A stretch of DNA of 64,000 nucleotides, taken from contig JAGPNK010000014.1 of the NCBI GenBank assembly GCA_020746835.1, positions 434,001 to 498,000 on the forward strand, given 5' to 3'. Of this stretch, positions 36,813 to 45,735 are shown piece by piece (positions within the stretch are counted from its first letter, which is position 1; each line of letters starts with the position of its first letter). Position numbers and translations under genes: made by a program. Below the pieces are notes generated by a model that saw only the letters and a program-made list of their open reading frames with translations, searched no databases and had not been told where the DNA came from. Source of the DNA: Stachybotrys elegans (lineage: Eukaryota; Ascomycota; Sordariomycetes; Hypocreales; Stachybotryaceae).

Positions 36813-38024
36813 TCAAGAGCTTCCGTCTGTGTCGCGCCGTGCCGTATTGCACTGACCTCTCTTGGGATTCCTTGAGCGTTGGGTTGTCCGCCTCTGTGAC
36901 TTCTTTTGCGCCAAAGGGGTCCGGTCCGCTTGTTTCCGTGGCTTCTTTTGTGACAATTGCACTGCGCTGTTGACTGTGCTCTGTATCTCATAGAAACGTT
37001 TCTCCGTCCAGTCGAAGATGTTATCGTGTTTAAACCCCTTCGCCGTAAATAGACGACGGAAGAGCCGACGGAGAGCCGAATAGTCCGGCCTGTCCTCGAA
37101 AAGCAGGCCCCGGGTATAGTTAATGTACGTAGCGAATTCTTCGGGGAGGATGCCGTCGCAGAGCTCTTCGCCAGACAGGCTCTCTTTTATCTCCTTGATC
37201 CGTGCGTCCCTCCCGTCGCTTGTAGCCGCCTTTATGCCTTGCCATGGCAAGGAGCCGCGGGCAAAATATACAAAGACGTAGCCTAGTGACTCCAGGTCGT
37301 CACCCCGCGATTGCTCTGCTCACGCTTTAGCAGACAGACGAACCGATCGCGATGGGGCACCTACCGCGGCCATTGTGATTGTTGATGCTCGCGTACCGTG
37401 CGGTCCCGGTCAGCGGGAGGCCCTCTGCATTCTTGCAACGCTCGGCACGGGATATCTTCTTGGCGAGACCAAAATCAATCGTGTAGAGTGTATTCCCCTG
37501 CCGGCCGACCCCCATCAAGAAGTTGTCCGGTTTGATATCTCGATGGAGGAAGCCCCTTGAGTGGATGCATTGGATTCGGGAGATAGCCTGGTCGGCGATG
37601 AGGAGGATGGTCTTGAGGGAAAACTTTCGGCCACAATAGTTGAACAGATCTTCAAGGGATGGACCAAGGAGGTCATGGACAAGCGCATAGTAATCGCACT
37701 CCAGCCCGAACCACTGTACCTGTGGAATGCCGACCGCCCCGGATAGCGCCTCATATACATCATTCTCGTCTTGGAGTACCTCGGGGCTATCTCGAACGTG
37801 TGTGAGCTTTATGGCGACCTCGTCGCCCAACTTGAGATCGGTCCCTTGCTAGGTCAGCGGTAGCCAGAGCAGCGAGGGATGGCGATGTACCAGAATAGAC
37901 AAGGCCGAAGCCTCCTGCTCCGATCTTGTGGTTAATGCGGTACTTATCGGCGATAAGAATGTCCTGGAGGATACGTCAGCAGATTCCATTGTATGTTGAA
38001 AGGATCAGGGACCTGTACCTTCAT
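36813..38024 (-). CDS. Divergent casein kinase I family protein kinase, 353 aa
   Basis: Four exons: 38024-38019 (only ATG-AAG), 37963-37891, 37844-37365 and 37315-36813. Introns are 55, 46 and 49 nt. The splices give [29 protein letters not shown] and [19 protein letters not shown], each matching CK1 spacing. Kinase motifs are a GAGGFG loop (residues 17-22), Lys39, [32 protein letters not shown] (the CK1-specific SIN) and GSLPWQG. The C-terminal tail is short and strongly basic (KKPRKQ...KKSQRR), suggesting nuclear targeting. It differs from the housekeeping CK1s (for example [23 protein letters not shown]), so it is probably an accessory paralogue. Housekeeping CK1s act in morphogenesis, trafficking and DNA repair; this one's role is unknown. 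It is head-to-head with the relic gene at 38337. Confidence 0.85.
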
Positions 38025-38336
38025 TTTAAAATGATGGTTGAAGCGGCGAAGTGAAGCCCAGGCCCAAAAGTGTGTGGAAACAACCTTGTAGGCGCCCACC
38101 GCGGCCAGTCGCCCGCAGGCCGCAAGCCGCCTCACCCCACCGTCGCGTCGTTTCGACCCGCTACCCCGCTGCCTGCGCCGTATCCCTGCTGCTGATATTC
38201 CCTTGAGGCACCCAGCCGCTAACCTGTAACCGACATATTTAGATGTCCTGCAGTGCCAGCTCAGTAATGGCCCTCGAGCGCGACCTGAATATCCTCCTGG
38301 GTTCCCCTCGGTTCACATTTCTTGCAGTGGCTGGCT

Positions 38337-39461
38337 ATGGCGAGCGACCAAAACCGAAAGAGATCCCGCGCAGACGACCTCTCGCAAGACCATTGTCCAG
38401 ACAAGAAGATCAAGTCGAGAAGCAAGCTTCACGGACCGTCAAACTTCCCGCCGGATTTCTGGGACAACCTGTCCAAGGTCTGCCTCACGCGGCGCGCACT
38501 GCGAGAACTCGATCGGCGGAACAGCACTCGGCCTGCCCCAGGACCCGCGACGCCTGCAGCGTATGCCATAATAGATCTTGCCAAGTTTGCGAGACGTGGC
38601 GGCCCAGATCTTCGCTATCTTGGAAGGGTATGACTGCATGGCGTTTACGTTGACCATTAACCAACCGTCTTTAGTGCCCTGAACCGAAAGACGCCAAAGC
38701 CCAAGTGGCATCCAGCCGCTCCTCCGCTTCCAGCCGACGTACAAAGTCGACAAAGGCAACGACGCTATCGAGGAGTAGCGGAAAGCCATCCGCGTATGGT
38801 CCAGAGTTCGAAACGCACCTTACCGACCATGGAGTATACCCCGAAGGGTATGAATATCCGGAGGATCGTTCCACTCCTGAGCCCGGTAACCAAGCTCATC
38901 AAGACCTCTCCGTTGCGAGACCTTCTCTTTCACCATCATGTTTTCCCGAGTCTAAATTCCGGGACTTTAAGCAGAAAGACGCGCGAGCCACCTTCGAAAA
39001 CGACGTTATGGCTGCTGTTGTCCCTATTATCTGTGGAGATGCCGATATTCCTAGTAGGCAGAATGTTCTCTCACCGAGCTTGCGCCTGTAACGTCCACTT
39101 ATGATGTGGTAAGGCGCCGGACGGGCGGCCTGAGTACCACATGACAAAAGTTAGAGGCTTCGACATGACGGATAGCCGTGAGACCTTCGTGCAAGGAGCG
39201 ACGGCATTCCTGAACGCGAGGGACTTGGCGCAACGCCATCGCGACGCGTTCATCCACGCAGCGAATGCAAGAGCACGTCAAACCGACGCGGAGGTACCGC
39301 CTGAAGCAGATGTCACAGTTGTTTTGGTAGAGCAATCCCAAGAGTCGGCCAGTGAAAACTTTGTGGAACAGAGCTTCGCACAGTCCCCCGTCGAGTTCTC
39401 GGCCACGCAAGAAGCACGACCCGGCCACGTAGCGGGCACGCGACCAATCAACGTCTTGTAG
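38337..39461 (+). pseudogene. Fungus-specific unknown-family gene with internal deletion
   Basis: Exon 1 (38337-38627) and exon 2 (38675 on) join cleanly across a 47-nt intron (YLGR-CPEPKDAK). The N-terminus has a basic region, then FPPDFWDNLSKVCLTRRALRELDRR and a Ser-rich linker to YGPEFETHLTDHGVYPEGYEYP. It continues to PIICGDADIPSRQN and stops at 39091. About 35 bases on, another frame reads GRPEYHMTKV, then DSRETFVQGATAFLNARDLAQRHRD to 39461. From recall of this family, the N- and C-terminal blocks are normally separated by a 150-200-residue core. That core is missing here, so I read a deletion plus loss of frame. The remaining 235-aa product could still be made. The family's function is not known to me. 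Confidence 0.6.
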
Positions 39462-39786
39462 GCAACGTAGCCGCCGTGAAGGCTTCTTGTGTTCCGCCAT
39501 CCCACTGGTGTTCTACAGCATATGTACGAAAAGAGACGCTGCCAAGCAGGCAGCAGGCGGGCAGGAACCTTTGATCCAATGATGGCGGGGGGCAGCAAGG
39601 CACAGGCAGAGGCAGAGGGGAAGAGAAGAGACGGGACCAAATGACTACCTGTCCAGAGTTTAGGCCTGCGTAGCGCCAAGACAGGGTATCTTTCCCAACC
39701 CACCGCTTCTCCGGCTTCTGCCCTATCTCAAACGAAACGTTATTAGTACCCGTTTCTACTCTACGACATACGCGTGCGCTTTCATC
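39462..39786. other. Short intergenic region before the kinase-like gene
   Basis: No coding potential seen; upstream region of the gene at 39787. Confidence 0.5.
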
Positions 39787-40665
39787 ATGAACCCGTACGA
39801 GGCGAGGCCTGACAAAATACCGGTTGGAGATCGGTACGCCGCCGAGCCCTTTTATGGTCGTTATTTTCCCACGCCAGATGACGTCCAGCCAGATCCATCC
39901 CACTTCAGCTCCACAACAGAAGATTCGTTGAAGTACTGGGGCTCTATCTTAGACTTATGTAGTGAGTCCAATCGCGTTTACGAGGGCCAAGAGGGCGCGC
40001 GGGATGTATTCGCCGTCGGCAGCATGATTATCAAGTCGAGCCATATGCACGCCGGGCTGGAGGGCAGACGCGCCGGTCGAGATTTCTCATATGCGGATGC
40101 GAACGAGGTGCAGGCTACTGTCCTAGCCAGAAGCCTTGTTGAGGGCATTCAAGTCCCCCAAATCTATTTCGTGGGCAAGCTCAAGGATCGCGATGTATTC
40201 ATACAGGAACGAATCCCTGGCGTCGGCCTCAATGTTGCCTGGCAGTATCTTTCCGAAGCGCAGAAACATGCCTTTAAGCAGCAGGCGCGCGACCTTCTTC
40301 GCAAGCTTGGCGCGGCGAAGCCACCGACGGGAATAAATAGTCGTACCTACATGGTGCCCGATGCGGACCCTCGGCAGCACAGAGGCATCCAGGAGCTCGA
40401 GCACGACAGCATCTTCTCCGACAGCAATAACGACCCTGACCTTGGCTTTATGCACAACGACTTGACGCCCTCCAACATGATTGTCAACGACGATAAGATC
40501 GTCGGGGTCGTCGACTGGGAAATGGCGGGCTACTTTGGGTGGAAGACGGCGGGAGCGGTGCATCGCCAGATCAGAAGCCCCCGGCGGGAGAACTATGCCG
40601 CTCTGCATCTTCCCGAGGAGACGCTAAAAGACATTCTGTTCTGGAGCGACTTGTATGACGTGTAG
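39787..40665 (+). CDS. APH-family kinase-like phosphotransferase, 292 aa
   Basis: Single exon from the ATG at 39787. The APH/choline-kinase fold is seen from RDVFAVGSMIIKSSH (probable ATP-binding Lys), DVFIQERIPG (hinge), GFMHNDLTPSNMIV (catalytic loop with His, Asp and Asn) and GVVDWEMAGYFGW (metal-binding Asp). The spacing AAxPxxGxNSRTYxVPD before the catalytic loop is not typical of bacterial drug-modifying enzymes. The gene fits the large fungal clade whose substrates are unknown. Length is near the family's lower range, and the frame is intact. It lies beside the deleted relic and the accessory CK1, in what looks like a fast-changing patch between ATG3 and the fatty-acid dehydratase. Confidence 0.8.
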   Translation: MNPYEARPDKIPVGDRYAAEPFYGRYFPTPDDVQPDPSHFSSTTEDSLKYWGSILDLCSESNRVYEGQEGARDVFAVGSMIIKSSHMHAGLEGRRAGRDFSYADANEVQATVLARSLVEGIQVPQIYFVGKLKDRDVFIQERIPGVGLNVAWQYLSEAQKHAFKQQARDLLRKLGAAKPPTGINSRTYMVPDADPRQHRGIQELEHDSIFSDSNNDPDLGFMHNDLTPSNMIVNDDKIVGVVDWEMAGYFGWKTAGAVHRQIRSPRRENYAALHLPEETLKDILFWSDLYDV

Positions 40666-40810
40666 AACAGTGAGAATGACCATGCCTAACGGGATGAGAG
40701 CTTTGGCGTCGTCATAATAGACTTGGTTGACATTGCATCCTGAATCTTTAACGAGACTACATTCCCGGTCGCCGAGCCGTTTCTGGTCAATGGACCGGAC
40801 CGGGCTGGAT

Positions 40811-40835
40811 CTCATCTCATCTCATCTCATCTCAT
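40811..40835 (+). repeat. (CTCAT)5 microsatellite
   Basis: Five perfect CTCAT units in the upstream region of the dehydratase gene. Confidence 0.9.
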
Positions 40836-40950
40836 CTTCCCCACACTGTTAGCCTGTGGGTAATCTGATGGAGAGGAGGGAAAGAAAGGCTTTGCTTCCA
40901 GCGCCGCCGACAAGAGGAGAGAAAATATTCACACACGGAAGGGGAAAAAA

Positions 40951-41711
40951 ATGGGATCAGCTACGCGCTACCTGGTGTTTTACAACGCCCTCTCGTTTGC
41001 GTCCTGGACGTTCCTGACGCTGCGCACGTTTGTCCTCGCGTCCTCCTTGTGGGGAGAGGGCGGACTGCACCGTCTGTACGATGAGCTGCTCTTCCCGTAC
41101 GTCGCGGTGACCCAGTCGCTCGCCGTCGTGGAAATTGTCCATGCGGCGTCGGGCCTTGTGCGCGCATCGCCGACAACTACTGCCATCCAGGTCATCGGCA
41201 AGAACCTCGTCGTGTGGACTGTCATGGTGCCCTTCCCGGAGATTATCGTGGGCAGCGATGGCACGGGCGATGTGGGCGCCTGGGGATTCCTCGGATGTCT
41301 CGTCTTCTGGAGCCTTTCCGAGGTCATCAAGTACGGCTACTTTGTCGTCATGCTCTCGACGGGCGATACGCCTGCGTGGCTGAAGTGGCTCCGGTCCGTC
41401 CCATCTCTTGGTCTGAATACACAGCACTAACCGTACCGTAGATATACTGCCTTCATTCCATTGTATCCTCCTGGGCTGCTCAGCGAGGCGTGGCTCGTCT
41501 ATCTCAGCCTGACGAGGATGGTCCATGTTGCGGCCTGGTACCGCTTTTACCTATTCCTTGGTTTGCTCAGCTATGTCCCAGGTACGAGCACATCTGCCTC
41601 AGCTACAACGGAGCCAATGCTTACATGTAAAATCCAGCAAGCTACATCATGTACACACACATGCTGTCTCAGCGGCGTCGCGTGATGAAGAAGCAAGCAC
41701 ACCAGCAGTAG
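40951..41711 (+). CDS. PHS1: Very-long-chain (3R)-3-hydroxyacyl-CoA dehydratase, 218 aa
   Basis: Exons 40951-41393, 41442-41581 and 41638-41711, with introns of 48 and 56 nt. The splices give KWLR-YTAFIPLYPPG and YVP-ASYIMYTHM. This ER membrane enzyme removes water from 3-hydroxyacyl-CoA, the third step of the very-long-chain fatty-acid elongation cycle that feeds sphingolipids (family knowledge). About six hydrophobic segments are seen, beginning with YLVFYNALSFASWTFL. The catalytic Tyr and Glu of the family correspond to the Tyr and Glu of RYTAFIPLYPPGLLSE. WSLSEVIKYGYFVVML is the family's other strong block. It ends with a basic RRRVMKKQ tail that may act in ER retention. Length is normal. 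Confidence 0.93.
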
Positions 41712-41923
41712 AGACAATACACACACAAACACGTTGGTGGCCTGTGGGGTTTTCAAACCATATGATGCAAAGAAAATAAGACAGTAACGAGTTACAGGAT
41801 ATGAAGTAATTACAGAATTAAAGATGCATCCCCAAAGTCGTGTCCCAAGCCATCGTGCACGCCGGCCTCCCCAGGTGATTGATGGCGTTTATTTGTTGCC
41901 GATACCCGGCGGAAAGGAGGCTC

Positions 41924-42370
41924 TTATGTACGGAGGAGCATGTTCTGAGCAAAGAAGCCCATGAAGCCAATCGCCCACGCTCCAACAGCGATGCTCGAGG
42001 CACCAGAAGTGGCCAACTGATTGGGTGCCGCAGGAGTGTCGATAGTCTCCGGCCTCTTCGCAGCCCCTGAGCCACTCACTTCAGGGACGCCGGGCTTGGG
42101 AGCGGCGAGGTGGGAGCTGCCAGAGACGGGCGCAAAAGCCTCGTGTTTGCCGTCATTGTAGAAGTCGCCCTTGGGTGCAGTAGCAACATCCGGAGTGTCG
42201 GGATGCTGGGGCGACGGAAGCTTGGTTGGTTTGGCGTCCTCGAGGTAGGTGTAGAGTGTCATGACAGGGAGGACAGAGGTAGAAAGACAGCTAGACGGGG
42301 TGGCCTTGCCGGCGTCGTGGGCCAGAGATGTGGCGGACAAGGCCAGCACGAGCAACGTAGGATGCTTCAT
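41924..42370 (-). CDS. Small secreted protein with GPI-anchor-like tail, 148 aa
   Basis: Single exon from the ATG at 42370. A signal peptide is clear (MKHPTLLVLALSATSLA). Two cysteines at most are seen, and the middle is Pro/Ala/Lys-rich without a known domain. The C-terminus shows a small-residue patch (ATSGASS) followed by a hydrophobic stretch (IAVGAWAIGFMGFFA), the layout of a GPI-anchoring signal, although the last residues (QNMLLRT) are more polar than usual. It is probably a cell-surface or wall protein. It is divergently transcribed from the GLEYA adhesin with about 770 bp between the starts, which hints at shared regulation (inference). A TATAAA on its strand lies about 107 bp upstream of the ATG. 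Confidence 0.65.
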   Translation of the reverse strand: MKHPTLLVLALSATSLAHDAGKATPSSCLSTSVLPVMTLYTYLEDAKPTKLPSPQHPDTPDVATAPKGDFYNDGKHEAFAPVSGSSHLAAPKPGVPEVSGSGAAKRPETIDTPAAPNQLATSGASSIAVGAWAIGFMGFFAQNMLLRT

Positions 42371-42476
42371 GGTCGACAGAACTGAAGTAGGATAGGAGAG
42401 TGTAACGAGCGGACAGAGGGCAGGAGTCTTGTTGGTTCAAACACATTTCCGTGAGAGATTCAGCAGAGGACTTTGC

Positions 42477-42482
42477 TTTATA
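42477..42482 (-). promoter_or_regulatory. TATA box candidate for the small GPI-like gene
   Basis: TATAAA on the minus strand, about 107 bp upstream of the ATG at 42370. Confidence 0.5.
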
Positions 42483-43005
42483 TGACATACGATGACGGAG
42501 GGAGTGCTCCGTAGGCGTCTCAACATCGTCAAGCAGGACAATAGTAAAACAGCCGGCATTCCAAGAACGAAATGACTCGGCCGCCCTGAGCCATTCCAGA
42601 TAGCCCCCGGCTCCGACAGTGCAATATTATCAGCATGGACAAAGCCAGGCATAGATCTCTGCGGCTTACACACCGTATGGAAACCGATTTTCCGGTACGG
42701 CCCGCGTCGTGAAAGAAGGGAGGAAGGGGGATTGTCTCAGATATCGACGACTTGTCTCCGGGATCGGAATCTTATTTACCAGTTTCTCGGGTCGTGTTTC
42801 TGCCAGCTCTGTAGCATCTTGCTGGACGTCGGCCGAGTCTTTCATATCCCGTCTTGTCACCCGCATTCCTCGGCGTCGATGCCAATGTCCGCAGCTGCAT
42901 TCTTGCTGTAAACGAAGCCAGCGCGCAATGTCAAGCAATGGCCTGAGGCTGGGAGGAAGAAAACACGAACTGACTGGGATCTCCCGGGTTACGTCTGCTT
43001 CGACG

Positions 43006-43012
43006 TATAAAA
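43006..43012 (+). promoter_or_regulatory. TATA box candidate for the GLEYA adhesin gene
   Basis: TATAAAA about 128 bp upstream of the ATG at 43140, followed by a CT-rich leader. Confidence 0.55.
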
Positions 43013-43139
43013 CATGCCGGGCCCTTGATCCTCTTCGTGTTGTAGTTCTGCCATATGAGGTATTCACTCGCTCTTTGATCACCCAACTTCATCGTCGCTC
43101 TTTATCCAGTCGCTCTTTACTTGAATACATTCTTTTCTT

Positions 43140-45430
43140 ATGCATTCCTTGAAGCTTCCCTGGTACGGCGCCGTGCTGGGGCTTTGCGGTGTCGTTACCG
43201 CTGCTCCCGGCAAACTCGAGTGCCCCGACGGCATCGCAACCGTACAAGTGCAGCCTTACGAGATTGTGTACGATGGCATCTCGGGACCAACCACTACTAC
43301 GTCGCTGTGTACCTCGTAAGTTGACCATGTTGATGGGTGAGCCTCACTGACATGACTAGTACTCTGACGAACCCTCATCTGTCGTCCAGCATCCTTGCCG
43401 ACCACTACAACGCTGTAAAGGGTGGCAGCTCGGACGAATTTTACACTCTGGATGCTGAGAATGACCACTGCGACGAGTGTGCAGTCTTCACAACATTCGT
43501 GGAAACGCCATTCTGCAAGACCATTGCTCCGGCAATAAAGGGGGGAGTCAGGACCATCATCACCGGTGTTGCTCCGTCCACCAAGACCATCATGACAACA
43601 GGCCCTACGCCCTTTGTGAAGAAGATTGCACCTGCCTATGGCCACGGCGTAGCCACCGTCGTTGTATGCGAACAGGCCGATGCTGCTCCCAAGCAACACG
43701 TTCGTGGCTACGTCACCCAGACCGTCCCGGGCATCGAGCCAGGCGCCGTCACCATTCTTCCCACAAAGGGCTGCGAGCCAAACTGTGTTGGAACAGTGAG
43801 AGTCACAGTCCCATCCGATGATCTCTTTGTCACTAGAGTTCCCGGTCCAGTACCGGGGACGGCCGTCATCCAGCCTCCGGCAGACTGCTCCGACAACTGC
43901 AACCCGATTGTCAGGATCACGACGCTGCCTTGGGCGCCAGACAATGGCTACAGCACAATCAGAGTCCCCGGAGAGAGGCCCTTTACTACGACGCTTCAGC
44001 CAGATGCTGCATGCACAACCGACTGTGAGGGAACTGTCATAATCGTTGAGCCAACACTCCTCCCACAAGCCACACGGCAGCCCACCAACAACCCCATTCA
44101 AGGCATTGGCTCGGACCTTGGCGACGGCCGTTTCCCACCTAGCAATGAACCGGGCGAGCCCATTGTCGTTGAGGTCCCGGGGCCTGTCGCCGGTACACAG
44201 ACTATTCTTCCTGCGACGGACTGCGTCGGCGATTGTCCCACATTGATCAAGGTCACGACGGTGCCTGATACCACTCCTACTGGCTTTATCCTCACCACTG
44301 TCCCCGGAGAGATACCAGGAACCGAGACCGTCTTGTTACCTTCGGGCTGTGTGACAGATTGCGAGACTCTCATCGTCATCACGCAGCCAAGCTCCTCAGA
44401 CCCAGAAGCGACAGAGGGCCCTGAAGCAGAAGCCTCGGAACGCGTTCCCATCGACGAAAGGACGACCACTGGAGCGACGGAGACGGCAGGCGGCCCTATC
44501 ACCAGGGAGATTCTGGGCAATGACTTGACTTCGAGCCCAGAGGCTACGCCAACCGAGACTCCAGCAGACCCAACCGACACTTCAGCAGAGTCGACAACCA
44601 CGGAGCAGACAGAGACTGCGGGAGGCCCAATCACCCGGCCACTCGAGGATCTCACAACCACTGCAGACCCAGCAACGGAAACTGGGCCAGGCGGAGAGGC
44701 AACCGGAACAGGAACAGGAACAGGCACGGCGACAAACGGGCCAGCCCCAGAACCGACGCCCGAGGGATGCACCCCCGGCATGCAGTGGGCATTCTACTCC
44801 ATGAGGCGCTCGCCCAGCGACGAGCAGACCTTCCCCGGCCAGATCCCCAACCTCGAGGGCGGCGAGGCCGCCGAGAACTGGCGTCGGCGGTACTTCAGCG
44901 TCCAGGAAGTCCTCCGCGACCAGGCGCCCGGCACGACGGGCTCCAGCCGCACCATCGGCATCGGGACGCAGTGCAGCGGCACGCGCTCCCTCTACGACAT
45001 GGAGATGACGGGCGACGCCACGTACATGGTCCTCCAGCACATTGGCTACTTCCGCCCGGCCCTCTCGGGCACCTACACCTTCGCCTTCAGCGGCGTCGAC
45101 GACGCCGTCTTCCTGTGGCTGGGCAACAATGCCGTCTCGGGCTTCTCCAACGGCGAGGCCGGCAACGCCAACCTCGACATCAACTTCTACGACCCGGGCC
45201 GCTCGGGCTCCTTCTCGGGGGACTTTGTCGCGGGCACGTACTGGCCGTACCGCATCCTCTACGTCAACGCCCAGGGGTGCGGCGCCTTCGACTTCACGCT
45301 CACGGATCCCGAGGGCGTCGTCGTCGTCTCCAACTCGGTCTCCAACCAGCGCGACGAGCTGACGCAGGGTTGCGATGCTGGTGCGCCGGCACCGTTTACT
45401 TTCTCTGGCCAGCCGGAAATCGTGGGATAA
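43140..45430 (+). CDS. Secreted GLEYA-domain adhesin with Cys-containing repeats, 748 aa
   Basis: Exon 1 43140-43315, exon 2 43360-45430; the 44-nt intron joins SLCTS-TLTNPHL. A signal peptide covers about residues 1-22. Residues of about 60-430 hold five or six degenerate repeats of about 45 residues. Each has VPGPVPGTxxIxPxxxC followed by C-x3-C or C-x2-C and a short TVxVTxP strand. They resemble stalk repeats of fungal adhesins. A Thr/Glu/Gly-rich linker follows. The C-terminal 220 residues (GCTPGMQWAFYSM to FDFTLTDPEG) form a GLEYA/PA14-like lectin domain, with FSGVDDAVFLWLG as the calcium-binding-style Asp-Asp motif. No GPI signal is seen, so it may be released or wall-bound by other means. 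Such proteins mediate binding to glycans on hosts or neighbouring cells (family knowledge). Confidence 0.85.
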
Positions 45431-45735
45431 AGCGAGGAGCCCCCCTTTGGCATGCGTATCTACTATGTGGTGGACTGGATCGGGAGAGATGGAAGAGATG
45501 ATTTAGACCAAGGAAAACATTTCATTTTATTTTGTATTTTGTAAACCATTTCCGTATCCGTAATTCCGTCTTGGAGATTCTGCAAGGCACATATCTCCAC
45601 GGGTCATCCTTCATAAAACATATCATGACTTACCTATCGTAGCATCCTAGCCAGTGCGTGACGCGGACTGAAACCTCGCTCACACTCGTCCCATGACAGT
45701 GACCAGTTCACTGAAGTGGTGGCTATCCTATAAAT
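45431..45735. other. Convergent 3' flanks
   Basis: Non-coding sequence between the adhesin (+) and the transcription-factor-like gene (-). Nothing else seen. Confidence 0.5.

Noticed and set aside
40957..41526. 189-codon minus-strand frame
   Set aside because: Antisense shadow of the dehydratase, rich in Arg and His.
42666..43152. Overlapping frames on both strands in the adhesin promoter
   Set aside because: They cover the TATA box and leader of the adhesin and have no family features.
44098..44781. 227-codon minus-strand frame rich in Val/Ser/Gly
   Set aside because: Antisense shadow of the adhesin's Thr/Glu/Pro linker.
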